64,000 bases of DNA. Source: CAYQMF01 sp964418595. GTDB taxonomy: Bacteria; Planctomycetota; UBA1135; UBA2386. How positions within the stretch are numbered: position 1 is the stretch's first letter; each line of letters starts with the position of its first letter. Below the pieces are notes generated by a model. That model ran no database searches. It saw nothing but the letters and a program-made list of their open reading frames with translations, and was not told where the DNA came from. Shown here in pieces: positions 32,197-40,412 of the stretch. The position numbers and the translations under genes are program-made. The stretch spans positions 75,335 to 139,334 of the forward strand of contig CAYQMF010000002.1 of NCBI GenBank assembly GCA_964418595.1, read 5' to 3'.

Positions 32197-33372
32197 ATGG
32201 TCCTGACGGTCCTGAGCCTTGCGCTCGCGCTCCTGCTCACGCCCGTCGTCGGCTATCTCTTCCTCCTGACGCTCTGCTCGGCCGCACCGCGACGCTCCCC
32301 GACGGGCATGTTCGACTTGCGGTTCGCCGTGGTGGTCCCCGCCCACGACGAGGAGCGGATGATCGGCGACACGATCGCCAGCCTGCGCGCGCTCGACTAC
32401 CCACAAGACCGGTTCGAGGTCATCGTCGTCGCCGACAACTGCACCGACGCCACCGCCGAGATTGCGCGGGCCGCGGGCGCCCACGTCCTCGAGCGCGAGA
32501 ACCGGATCGAGCGAGGCAAGGGGTTCGCCCTCGATCTCGCGTTCGAGACCATCCTGGCCGAGGGTCGGGTCGACGCAGTGGTCGTGGTGGATGCCGACAC
32601 GAGCGTCTCGACCTCGCTGCTTGCGGCGTTTGCCGCGCGCCTCGCGTCCGGTGCCCGTGTCGTGCAGGGGCGCTACGGCGTGCGCAACGTGCACTCCTCG
32701 TGGCGGACGCGGCTCATGGCCGTCGCGCTGGGGATGTTCCACGACCTCCGGTCGCTGGCCCGCGAGCGGCTCCGCTTGTCCTGCGGCCTGCGCGGCAACG
32801 GCATGTGCTTCCGTAGCGATGTGCTGCGCGCCCATCCCCACCGGGCCCACGGCCTCGTCGAGGACGTGGAGCACGGCGTCGAACTCGGCCTCGCGGGCAT
32901 CCGCGTCGCCTACGCGCATGAAGCCGAGGTGCGCGGTGAGATGGCGGCGGGGCGACGCGCCGCGACCACGCAACGCGAACGCTGGGAAGGCGGGCGCGCA
33001 TCCCTCGCGCGCGCCAGGGTCGGCCCCTTGCTGCGGCGAGCGATCGCCCTCAGGGACCGCGTCGCCCTCGACCTCGCTCTCGACCTCATGACGCCCCCGC
33101 TGAGTCGGATCGGCCTCGCGATGGCCGCCGGCCTGGCGGTCGAAGCAATCGCGTGGTGGAGCACCGGTGGCGGCACCGCGATCGCCCCGGCCTGGCTGAT
33201 CCTCGCGACGTGCCTCTCGGCCTACGTCCTGCGCGGCGTGGCGCTGAGTGGTCTCGGCGTGCGAGGCCTCTGGGTCCTCGCGATGGCGCCGGCCTACGTG
33301 GCCTGGAAGGTCATCGCGGTGCGGCGCCGGGCGCCACGAGAGTGGCAGCGGACCGAGCGCCCTTCGGCGTGA
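32197..33372 (+). CDS. Membrane-bound family 2 glycosyltransferase
   Basis: A 391-residue GT2 enzyme. An N-terminal membrane helix (1-24) is followed by the GT-A domain: VVVPAHDEERMIGDTIASL, VVADNCTDAT, a DAD motif in VVVVDADTSVS, the acceptor-site acidic pair in GLVEDVEHGVELG, and QRERW, which matches the Q/RxxRW motif of processive synthases. Two to three more helices fill about 300-370. The layout resembles small cellulose/hyaluronan-synthase-type enzymes. The product is unknown. It is convergent with rplQ, separated by 12 bases. Confidence 0.85.
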   Translation: MVLTVLSLALALLLTPVVGYLFLLTLCSAAPRRSPTGMFDLRFAVVVPAHDEERMIGDTIASLRALDYPQDRFEVIVVADNCTDATAEIARAAGAHVLERENRIERGKGFALDLAFETILAEGRVDAVVVVDADTSVSTSLLAAFAARLASGARVVQGRYGVRNVHSSWRTRLMAVALGMFHDLRSLARERLRLSCGLRGNGMCFRSDVLRAHPHRAHGLVEDVEHGVELGLAGIRVAYAHEAEVRGEMAAGRRAATTQRERWEGGRASLARARVGPLLRRAIALRDRVALDLALDLMTPPLSRIGLAMAAGLAVEAIAWWSTGGGTAIAPAWLILATCLSAYVLRGVALSGLGVRGLWVLAMAPAYVAWKVIAVRRRAPREWQRTERPSA

Positions 33373-33384
33373 TGCGCCAGCGGG

Positions 33385-33813
33385 TCAGGCTCCGGCGGGA
33401 GCGGCAGCGCCCTCGGCCACCTCGGCCGCCTTGGCCATCGCCTTCTCCAGCACGTCGTTGTCGACGAGTTCGAACATGGCGGTGTCGACGCCGTCGCCGA
33501 TGCGGTGGCCGGGCATGCGCACGACGCGCGTGTAGCCGCCCTTGCGACCCGCGTAGCGCGGACCGAGCACCTCGAACAGTTTGTGCACCGCCTCGTGATC
33601 CTGCAGCGCCGAGAGTGCGCGGCGGAACCGGGCCAGGTCCTTGCGCTTGCCCAGCGTGATCATCTTGTCCACGTTGCGGCGCATGGCCTTGGCCTTCGCC
33701 AGGGTGGTGATCACGCGCTCGTGCCTGATCACGGAGACGATGAAGTTGCGCTCCATCGCCAGACGGTGGGTGGTCGTACGTCCGAGCTTCTTACCAGCGA
33801 CGCGGTGTCTCAT
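33385..33813 (-). CDS. rplQ: 50S ribosomal protein bL17
   Basis: A 142-residue bL17 starting MRHRVAGKKLGRTTTHRLAM, with KGGYTRVVRMPGHRIGD in the C-terminal half and an Ala-rich tail beyond the usual 120 residues. It is the last gene of the str-S10-spc-alpha series, 39 bases after rpoA, and ends 12 bases from the convergent GT2 gene. Confidence 0.97.
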   Translation of the reverse strand: MRHRVAGKKLGRTTTHRLAMERNFIVSVIRHERVITTLAKAKAMRRNVDKMITLGKRKDLARFRRALSALQDHEAVHKLFEVLGPRYAGRKGGYTRVVRMPGHRIGDGVDTAMFELVDNDVLEKAMAKAAEVAEGAAAPAGA

Positions 33814-33852
33814 GGCGGAGAGTCCAGTGTGAGCAGCAGGGTGGGTTTCGGT

Positions 33853-34854
33853 TCAGGCGTCGCCGGCATCCATACCCAGCGAGAGTCCCAGCGCGAGGAG
33901 CTTGCTCTTGACCTCCTTGAGGGAGGTCTTGCCGAAGTTGCGGACCTTGAGCAGGTCCGCCTCGTTCATGATGACGAGCTCGCGGATGGTCAGGATCGCC
34001 TCCGAGTCGAGGCAGTTCTTGGCGCGCACCGACAGATCCAGCATGTCGACCGACTTGGAGAGCAGGTCGGCCATCTCGCGCCGCTTGCCGGTCTCGTCAC
34101 CTTCCGGCACCAGCACGGTGCTGTCGGCGACCATGTCCTGCTTCATCTCGAAGTACTGGACGAACGGGTTGAGGTGCTTGCGATAGATCTTGCTGGCCTC
34201 GACCAGGGCCATCTCCGGCGAGACGGTACCGTCGGTCCAGATGTCGAGCACCAGCCGATCGTAGTTCGTCAGCTTGCCGACGCGGGTGTTCTCGATCGCG
34301 TACTTGACGCGGTAGACGGGGCTGAAGATCGAGTCGACCGGGATGGTGCCGATCTCCATGTCCTCCGTCGCGTTGTCGTCGGCCGTGACGTAGCCACGCC
34401 CGCGCCGCGCCTGGATCTCGCAGTAGAAGCGGGCGCTCTCCGTGATCGTGCAGATGTGCAGGTCCGGATTCATGACCTCCACGTTGTGGTCGACCTGGAT
34501 GTCGGCGCCGGTCACGACACCCGGACGCTGCGCGTCGATGCGCAGGGTGACCGGGGCGTCGGTGTGCATCTTGACGCGGAGCTTCTTGATGTTGAGGACG
34601 ATGAGCGTCACGTCCTCGAGCACACCCGGAATGGTGGAGAACTCGTGCACCACGCCGTCGATCTTCACGGAGTACACGGCAGCGCCCTCGATCGACGACA
34701 GCAGCACGCGGCGCAAGCCGTTGCCGATGGTCGTTCCGAAGCCGCGCTCGAAGGGCTCGACCGTGAAGCGACCGAACGTCGGCGTCGCCGACGCGGGGTC
34801 GAGAGTCACCTGTGACGGCAACTCGAAGTTACGCCAACGAATACGCATGCTCAT
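33853..34854 (-). CDS. rpoA: RNA polymerase alpha subunit
   Basis: A 333-residue alpha subunit. The N-terminal dimerisation/assembly domain shows PFERGFGTTIGNGLRRVLLSS and the later HLNPFVQYFE. The C-terminal domain SVRAKNCLDSEAI to LGLSLGM holds the arginine used for UP-element contact. The gene normally preceding it, rpsD (S4), is missing: rpsK ends only 35 bases upstream. The first of two closely spaced ATGs (34854) is used. Confidence 0.98.
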   Translation of the reverse strand: MSMRIRWRNFELPSQVTLDPASATPTFGRFTVEPFERGFGTTIGNGLRRVLLSSIEGAAVYSVKIDGVVHEFSTIPGVLEDVTLIVLNIKKLRVKMHTDAPVTLRIDAQRPGVVTGADIQVDHNVEVMNPDLHICTITESARFYCEIQARRGRGYVTADDNATEDMEIGTIPVDSIFSPVYRVKYAIENTRVGKLTNYDRLVLDIWTDGTVSPEMALVEASKIYRKHLNPFVQYFEMKQDMVADSTVLVPEGDETGKRREMADLLSKSVDMLDLSVRAKNCLDSEAILTIRELVIMNEADLLKVRNFGKTSLKEVKSKLLALGLSLGMDAGDA

Positions 34855-34889
34855 GGGGGGTTCAGGGTGCGGGAGCCAGTAATGCGGAA

Positions 34890-35297
34890 TCAGACGCGGC
34901 GGCGCCTGCGCGGCCGGCAGCCGTTGTGCGGCAGCGGAGTGATGTCCTCGATGGACTTCACCTCGATACCGGAGGACGCCAGCGCGCGCACGGCGGACTC
35001 ACGGCCCGAACCCGGCCCGTTCACGCGCACTTCGACTTCCGTCACTCCCATCTTGCGCACCTTCTCGGCGGCCTTCTCGGCGGCGCGCTGGGCGGCGAAG
35101 GGTGTGCTCTTGCGGCTGCCCTTGTAACCGATCGTGCCGGCGGAGTCCCACGCGATGACGTGGCCACCGACGTCGGTGATCGTCACGATGGTGTTGTTGA
35201 AGCTCGCCTTGACGTGCACCACGGCCTTGCCGATGTGACGACGCTGCTTCTTCTTCTTGGTGGGCGCTGGGCCGCCCGGCGTGTTGGTTTCGGCCAT
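34890..35297 (-). CDS. rpsK: 30S ribosomal protein uS11
   Basis: A 135-residue uS11 with GKAVVHVKASFNNTIVTITD, the glycine-rich NGPGSGRESAVRAL and the terminal HNGCRPRRRRRV, which is the basic C-terminus binding 16S rRNA. It has a short Lys-rich N-terminal extension. It follows rpsM by 14 bases. Confidence 0.98.
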   Translation of the reverse strand: MAETNTPGGPAPTKKKKQRRHIGKAVVHVKASFNNTIVTITDVGGHVIAWDSAGTIGYKGSRKSTPFAAQRAAEKAAEKVRKMGVTEVEVRVNGPGSGRESAVRALASSGIEVKSIEDITPLPHNGCRPRRRRRV

Positions 35298-35311
35298 GGC
35301 TTACTCGGGGC

Positions 35312-35689
35312 TCACTTGCGGGCGATCTTCTTGTTGGCGACGGTCTTGACCGGACCCTTGCGGGTGCGGGCGTTGCAGCGGGTGCGCTGCCCACGCACGG
35401 GGAGTCCGCGGCGGTGCCGCAGGCCCCGGTAGCAACCGATCTCCTTGAGTCGGTTGATGTTCTGGATGGTCTGGCGACGCAGCGTGCCCTCCGCGGCGTA
35501 CTGCTTCTCGATGTGACTCGCGAGCCGGGCGATGTCGTCGTCCGCGAGGTCCTTGGCGCGCGTGTCCGGGCGAATGCCGAGCTCGGCCACGATCTTCTTC
35601 GCGAGCGCCGGTCCGATTCCGTACAGGTACGTGAGGGCGACCTCGATCTTCTTCTCGTTCGGGATGTCTACGCCGATGATACGGGGCAT
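35312..35689 (-). CDS. rpsM: 30S ribosomal protein uS13
   Basis: A 125-residue uS13 with MPRIIGVDIPNEKKIEVALTYL near the start, YGIGPALAKKI, RHRRGLPVRGQRTRCNARTRKG and a Lys-rich tail that contacts tRNA in the head of the 30S. It is 10 bases after rpmJ. Confidence 0.98.
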   Translation of the reverse strand: MPRIIGVDIPNEKKIEVALTYLYGIGPALAKKIVAELGIRPDTRAKDLADDDIARLASHIEKQYAAEGTLRRQTIQNINRLKEIGCYRGLRHRRGLPVRGQRTRCNARTRKGPVKTVANKKIARK

Positions 35690-35699
35690 CGCTCTCCTC

Positions 35700-35819
35700 C
35701 TACCTGCCCTGCCGCTGCTTGTGGCGGGGGTCGGACTTGCAGATGACGCGGACGATGCCGCGCCTGCGGATGATCTTGCAGCCTTCGCACATCTTGCGGA
35801 CGCTGGCTCGGACTTTCAT
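35700..35819 (-). CDS. rpmJ: 50S ribosomal protein bL36
   Basis: A 39-residue protein read from ATG at 35819: MKVRASVRKMCEGCKIIRR, continuing to a basic end. C11, C14, C27 and H33 form the zinc ribbon of the metal-binding form of bL36. The start overlaps the adk stop codon as ATGA, so translation is coupled. In many bacteria infA and map lie next to it, and both are absent here. Confidence 0.96.
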   Translation of the reverse strand: MKVRASVRKMCEGCKIIRRRGIVRVICKSDPRHKQRQGR

Positions 35820-36565
35820 GGATGATTACCTCGCGGCACGCCCGTGAGGGCTCGCTTCAGTTCTTCGAAGACTTGTTGGGGCGACCGGGCCGCGTCGATC
35901 TCGACGAGGACCTTCTGGTCACGGTAGTAGGAGAGCAGCGGCTCGGTCTGCTGGGCGAAGACCGCCAGACGCTTGGTCACCGCCTCGAGTCGATCGTCGG
36001 AACGCTGCGCGAGCTCGCCGCCGCACAGGTCGCACTTCCCGTCGACCTTCGTCGGCTTGAACTGCACGTGCCAGATCGCACCGCACTTGCTGCAGGTGCG
36101 ACGGCCCGTCGTGCGCGCGACGAGGGCGTCGGTGGGAACCGCGAACCAGATGACGTGGGAGAGCCGGGCGCCGCGCCCGGCAAGGGCGGAGTCGAGTGCC
36201 TGGGCCTGCGGGAGTGTACGGGGAAAGCCGTCGAGGATCCACGAGCCGCTCACCTTCCCCGCGTCGGAGCGGTCGGGGGGGGTGCCGATCCGGGCCTCCA
36301 CCATGCCGAGGATGACGTCGTCGGGGACGAGCCGTCCCTCGTCCATGAACGACTTGGCGCGCGCTCCCAGCGCGGTCCCCTTGGCCACGTGCTCGCGAAG
36401 CATGTCGCCCGTGGAGATGTGTGTGGCCCCACCCTCGACTGCCATGCGTTGGGCCTGCGTCCCCTTGCCCGCGCCGGGTGCCCCCAGGAAGACGGCATGG
36501 ATGGGCCGCTTCCCACTGGGACCACTCGCCACGGGCTGCGGCGCCTTCTTCGACGGACCAGACAT
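35816..36565 (-). CDS. adk: Adenylate kinase
   Basis: A 249-residue long-type adenylate kinase. It has P-loop LGAPGAGKGT (27-36), STGDMLREHV, DGFPRTLPQAQAL (112-124), and a zinc-type LID with C158, C161, C178 and C181. The N-terminus has about 22 extra residues before the P-loop. It converts AMP and ATP to two ADP. It is coupled to rpmJ by an ATGA overlap and starts 2 bases from the secY stop, a common position in the spc operon. Confidence 0.97.
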   Translation of the reverse strand: MSGPSKKAPQPVASGPSGKRPIHAVFLGAPGAGKGTQAQRMAVEGGATHISTGDMLREHVAKGTALGARAKSFMDEGRLVPDDVILGMVEARIGTPPDRSDAGKVSGSWILDGFPRTLPQAQALDSALAGRGARLSHVIWFAVPTDALVARTTGRRTCSKCGAIWHVQFKPTKVDGKCDLCGGELAQRSDDRLEAVTKRLAVFAQQTEPLLSYYRDQKVLVEIDAARSPQQVFEELKRALTGVPRGNHP

Positions 36566-36567
36566 GG

Positions 36568-37926
36568 TCACCGAGCCGGTCGCCCCCACCCGGAAGCGCT
36601 GGCGCCGCCTTCCTTCATGAAGCCGTCGTAGTTCTTCATGACGAGCATGGCGTTGATCTTCTCGACCGTATCGAGGGCAACGCCGACGACGATCAGGATG
36701 GAAGTCCCGCTCATGAAGAAGACCAGGGTCGGGCTGAGACCCTGGAACTGGCCACCAACCAGGTTGGGAAACACCGCAATGACGGCGAGGAACGACGCCC
36801 CCGCGAGCGTGATCCGCGCCATGGTCGACTCGAGGAACTCGGCCGTGCTCTTGCCGGGTCGGATGCCGGGAATGAACGCGCCGTGCTCCTTGAGGTTGTT
36901 GGCCAGCTCGCTGGGTTGATACATCAGCGAGGCCCAGAAGAACGAGAAGAAGAAGATGAGCGCCGAGTACGCGGCGACGTACCAGAAGCCGCGGCCGTAC
37001 TGGAAGGCGTCGCGAAGGCCGTTCCACCCGATCGCGCCACCGACGAAGGTCGGCACGACCAGCAGGGCCGACGCGAAGATGATGGGCATCACGCCGGCGA
37101 AGTTCAGCTTGATGGGGAGGAAGTGGCGCTGGCCGCCGTACACCCGCCGTCCCCGGGTCTGCTTGGCCTGCTGGAGAGGAATGCGGCGCGTGGCCTTGGT
37201 GATGAACACCACGGCGAGGACCGCGGCCAGCCATGCGCCGAGGAAGAGGAGCAAGGTCTGGTAGGTCTCCGTCCCCGTGCCGCCCCGCATGCCGCTCTGG
37301 ATCGACGGCCAGATCGCGCTCGGGAGATCGGACACGATCCCGGCCATGATGATGATCGAGATCCCGTTGCCGATGCCGTGCTCCTGGATCTGTTCACCGA
37401 GCCACATGATGAACATCGTCCCCGCCGTGAGGGCGACGACCACCACCACCACGTACAGGCCCCACCAGTTCTCGACCCCGGGATGGAGCAGCGATTGCCC
37501 GCCGGCCTTGCCGGAGAGCACGCCGAACACGATGAAGAACGACTGCAGGATGCAGATCGGGATGGTCGCGAGGCGCGTGTACTGGTTGATCTTCCGTTGT
37601 CCCGCGCCGCCCTCCTTGGCGATCTTCTCGAGCGCCGGCACCACCTTCGCCAGGAGCGAGAAGATGATGCTCGCCGAGATGTACGGCATGACGCCGAGCG
37701 AGAACACGGTCGCCTGGGTCAGCTGGGCGCCCGTGAGCATGCTCATCAGGTTGAACAGGCCGGCGAACCCGCCACCGACATCCTGTTGCTGCGTGGCTGC
37801 GTGGAAGTCCACACCCGGCAGGGGCACGGCGAAGCCCACGCGGTAGCAGAACAGCAGCCCGAGCGTGATCAGGATCCGCTTGCGGATCTCTTCGTCGCGC
37901 CACACGTTCAGGATCGATGCGTTCAT
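36568..37926 (-). CDS. secY: Protein translocase subunit SecY
   Basis: A 452-residue inner-membrane channel with ten hydrophobic segments. Family landmarks are YRVGFAVPLPGVD near the N-terminus, FSLGVMPYISASII, GEQIQEHGIGNGISIII, IKLNFAGVMPIIFASALL and PSELANNLKEHGAFIPGIRPG. It is the translocon pore used by the signal-peptide and lipoprotein proteins in this window. It follows rplO by 52 bases. Confidence 0.98.
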   Translation of the reverse strand: MNASILNVWRDEEIRKRILITLGLLFCYRVGFAVPLPGVDFHAATQQQDVGGGFAGLFNLMSMLTGAQLTQATVFSLGVMPYISASIIFSLLAKVVPALEKIAKEGGAGQRKINQYTRLATIPICILQSFFIVFGVLSGKAGGQSLLHPGVENWWGLYVVVVVVALTAGTMFIMWLGEQIQEHGIGNGISIIIMAGIVSDLPSAIWPSIQSGMRGGTGTETYQTLLLFLGAWLAAVLAVVFITKATRRIPLQQAKQTRGRRVYGGQRHFLPIKLNFAGVMPIIFASALLVVPTFVGGAIGWNGLRDAFQYGRGFWYVAAYSALIFFFSFFWASLMYQPSELANNLKEHGAFIPGIRPGKSTAEFLESTMARITLAGASFLAVIAVFPNLVGGQFQGLSPTLVFFMSGTSILIVVGVALDTVEKINAMLVMKNYDGFMKEGGASASGWGRPAR

Positions 37927-37978
37927 GTTCGCCTGGCTATCTCTCGAGCTGGCTGATCACCGGACCCGCAACCTGGAA

Positions 37979-38506
37979 TCAACGACCCCGCCGCAGGGGC
38001 CGGACCGGCTCGGTCGTGCCCTTGCGCACGAACTTCGGCCTGTGCTCGACCGCGGTGAGGACCTCGACCACGCCACCGGCCGCTTCGATCTTCGCGCGGG
38101 CGGTGTCCGAGATCGCGTTCACCTTCAGCGCGAGCTTCTTCGTGACCTCGCCGTTGCCGAGCACCTTGAACAGATCAGAGTGCTTCTCCTGCGACGTGAG
38201 ACCACGCTCGATCACGGCCGCCAGGTCGATCGTCGCCCCGGCATCGAACGCTGCGTTCAACTCGCCGACGTTGATGATCGTGAACACCTTGCGGAAGTTC
38301 TTGTTGTTGAAGCCGCGCTTGGGGATGCGGCGGAACAGCGGCATCTGACCGCCTTCCCAGCCGATGCGGCTCGACCAGCCCGAGCGCGCCTTGGCGCCCT
38401 TGTGGCCGCGGCCGGACGTCTTGCCGCTGCCGCTACCGGGGCCGCGACCGACGCGCTTGCGGGTCTTGTAGGCGAGACCTTGGGCTTTTGCTTGATCGAG
38501 GTTCAT
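37979..38506 (-). CDS. rplO: 50S ribosomal protein uL15
   Basis: A 175-residue uL15 with the glycine-rich GRGPGSGSGKTSGRGHKGAK and the RIGWEGGQMPLFRRIPKRGF segment. It is longer than the usual 145 or so residues because of a C-terminal extension. Its ATG overlaps the rpsE stop codon as ATGA. rpmD (L30), often between rpsE and rplO, is absent. Confidence 0.97.
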   Translation of the reverse strand: MNLDQAKAQGLAYKTRKRVGRGPGSGSGKTSGRGHKGAKARSGWSSRIGWEGGQMPLFRRIPKRGFNNKNFRKVFTIINVGELNAAFDAGATIDLAAVIERGLTSQEKHSDLFKVLGNGEVTKKLALKVNAISDTARAKIEAAGGVVEVLTAVEHRPKFVRKGTTEPVRPLRRGR

Positions 38507-39015
38507 TCGACACTCACTCCGCGCAGGGCCTCGATGGCCTTGAGATCGCGCAACTGGGCCAGGGCGTCCAGGGTCGCCTTGACCACGTTCATGGGATTGG
38601 TCGACCCGTAGGTCTTGGTCAGCACATCCTTGATGCCGGCGAGTTCGACGACCTTGCGGACGGCGCGACCCGCGATGATCCCGGTGCCGGGCGCTGCTGG
38701 AACGAGGCGCACGCGCGACGCGCAGAAGCGTCCCTCGACCAGATGCGGGATCGTGCTCTCACGCCGCGTCACGCGCATCAGCCGCTTCTTGCCCTCCTTC
38801 ACCGACTTCTCGACGGCGTTGGGGACTTCCTTGGCCTTCGCGTAGCCGACGCCGACCAGCCCGTTGCGGTTGCCGACGACGGTGAGGGCGTTGAAGGAGA
38901 ATCGACGGCCGCCCTTCACGACGGCCACGGTGCGGCTGATGTTGATGACGTCGTCATCACAATCGGCCGTGAGGGCCTCGTCGATGGGGACGACGGGGTA
39001 CTTGCGTTTCGCCAT
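38503..39015 (-). CDS. rpsE: 30S ribosomal protein uS5
   Basis: A 170-residue uS5 with VAVVKGGRRFSFNALTVVGN, GLVGVGYAKAKEVPNAVEK and PGTGIIAGRAVRKVVELAGI. It starts 1 base after the rplR stop, and its stop overlaps the rplO start. The arginine-rich GGRRFSF region that binds spectinomycin-sensitive helix 34 is of wild-type form. Confidence 0.98.
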   Translation of the reverse strand: MAKRKYPVVPIDEALTADCDDDVINISRTVAVVKGGRRFSFNALTVVGNRNGLVGVGYAKAKEVPNAVEKSVKEGKKRLMRVTRRESTIPHLVEGRFCASRVRLVPAAPGTGIIAGRAVRKVVELAGIKDVLTKTYGSTNPMNVVKATLDALAQLRDLKAIEALRGVSVE

Positions 39016-39016
39016 C

Positions 39017-39388
39017 TCAGAACTCCAAACCGCCGCTGCGCGCGGCCTCCGCGAGGGCCTTCACGCGCCCGTGATACTGGTAGTGACCACGGTCGAAGCA
39101 GACGCGCTTCACGCCGTGCTGCTTGGCTCGGTCGGCGATCAGCCCACCGACCTTGGCCGCGATCTCGGCCTTCTTCAGCCCCTGCAGTGCCGCCCGCAGG
39201 GTCTTGTCCTGCGAGGACGCCGCGGCCAGCGTCCGACCCGACTGGTCGTCGATGACCTGGCAGTAGATGTTCGCGTGGCTGCGGAAGACCGACAACCGGG
39301 GCCGCTCGGCGGTCCCGCGCACGCGCTTGCGGATCCGCAGCGCCTTGCGCCGGCGGTCTTGAACTCGTCTGGATTGAACGTCACCCAT
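39017..39388 (-). CDS. rplR: 50S ribosomal protein uL18
   Basis: A 123-residue uL18 with VRGTAERPRLSVFRSHANIYCQ, and FDRGHYQYHGRVKALAEAAR at the end, which binds 5S rRNA. The 71-base spacer to rplF contains a 14-bp tandem repeat right next to the start codon. Confidence 0.97.
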   Translation of the reverse strand: MGDVQSRRVQDRRRKALRIRKRVRGTAERPRLSVFRSHANIYCQVIDDQSGRTLAAASSQDKTLRAALQGLKKAEIAAKVGGLIADRAKQHGVKRVCFDRGHYQYHGRVKALAEAARSGGLEF

Positions 39389-39416
39389 GGCAGCAGATTC
39401 TCGGCAGCAGATTCTC
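39389..39416. repeat. Two 14-bp tandem repeats between rplF and rplR
   Basis: GGCAGCAGATTCTC occurs twice in a row directly upstream of the rplR start (minus strand), followed by two degenerate GGCAGCGG-type units. It replaces any obvious Shine-Dalgarno in this spacer. Confidence 0.8.
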
Positions 39417-39460
39417 GGCAGCGGACTTCGGCAGCGGGCTCCGGCGTCAGAGTGGCAGCG

Positions 39461-40009
39461 TCACGCGGACCCGAAGGCCTTGCCGGCCTTCCGCCGGATG
39501 ACCTCGTTGTCGTACTTGAAGCCCTTGCCCTTGTAGGGCTCGGGCGGACGCAGCTTGCGGATGCGCGCGGCGAACATGCCGACCTGTTGCGCGTCCGCGC
39601 CCCGCACGACGAGTGCGGTCTGGCTGGAGACCTCGACGGTGAGCGTCGCCGGCACGGCGAGCTTCACGGGCAGGGAGAAGCCCAGCGTGAACGCCAGGTT
39701 CTTGCCCTCCTGCTTGATCGTGTAGCCGACGCCGTTGAGCTCGAGCTTGCGCTCATAGCCCTTGGTCACGCCGTCCACCATGTTCTGGATGAGCGCGCGG
39801 GTCATGCCGTGGTAGGCGCGGGCCGCCTTCTCGCGTGGTGAGCGCTTGTTGCTCACCGTCACCTTGCCGTCGGCGACGGTGACGTCGACCTCCGGGCGAT
39901 GCTTGTACTTCAACTCACCCTTCGGACCCTTCACGGTGACGAGCCGACTCGCAGTCGACACGGTCACGCCGGCCGGGATGGTCACTGGTTGTCTACCTAC
40001 GCGGGACAT
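39461..40009 (-). CDS. rplF: 50S ribosomal protein uL6
   Basis: A 182-residue uL6 starting MSRVGRQPVTIPAGVTV, with two related domains and the C-terminal RPPEPYKGKGFKYDNEVIRRK signature. It lies 3 bases after rpsH and so is tightly coupled. Confidence 0.98.
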   Translation of the reverse strand: MSRVGRQPVTIPAGVTVSTASRLVTVKGPKGELKYKHRPEVDVTVADGKVTVSNKRSPREKAARAYHGMTRALIQNMVDGVTKGYERKLELNGVGYTIKQEGKNLAFTLGFSLPVKLAVPATLTVEVSSQTALVVRGADAQQVGMFAARIRKLRPPEPYKGKGFKYDNEVIRRKAGKAFGSA

Positions 40010-40012
40010 GGC

Positions 40013-40408
40013 TCACTCCACCGTGCAGAGGACTTCGCCCCCAACCCGCTTGGCGCGGCACTCCCGGTCGGAGAGCACACCCTGGTTGGTGGACACGACT
40101 GCGATTCCCAGCCCGCCTCGTACGCGCGGCAGGTCGTCGACCCCGCGGTATCGGCGGCAACCGGGCGTGCTGTAGCGCCGGATCGCGGTGATCACGTGTT
40201 CACCTTCCGGTCCGTAGCGCAGGCTCACGTTGATGAGGCTGAGCGGACCCGAGGCTTGCACCTCGTAGCCGCCGATGTAGCCCTCGCGCTTGAGGACGTC
40301 GAGAACACGCACCTTGAGCTTGCTGCCGGGGACCGTGCAGCTAGCCGAATGATTGCGCAGCGCGTTGCGGACCCGGGTCAGCAGGTCAGCGATCGGATCG
40401 GTCATCAT
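40013..40408 (-). CDS. rpsH: 30S ribosomal protein uS8
   Basis: A 131-residue uS8 with MTDPIADLLTRVRNALRNH near the start, STPGCRRYRGVDDLPRVRGG and GIAVVSTNQGVLSDRECRAK, the rRNA-binding C-terminal domain. It starts 4 bases after rplE. The usual rpsN (S14) gene between rplE and rpsH is absent. Confidence 0.98.
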   Translation of the reverse strand: MMTDPIADLLTRVRNALRNHSASCTVPGSKLKVRVLDVLKREGYIGGYEVQASGPLSLINVSLRYGPEGEHVITAIRRYSTPGCRRYRGVDDLPRVRGGLGIAVVSTNQGVLSDRECRAKRVGGEVLCTVE

Positions 40409-40412
40409 GGCG

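Noticed and set aside
40409..40412. Possible short zinc-type rpsN between rplE and rpsH
   Set aside because: The two genes are separated by four bases, so there is no room for even the 61-residue S14.
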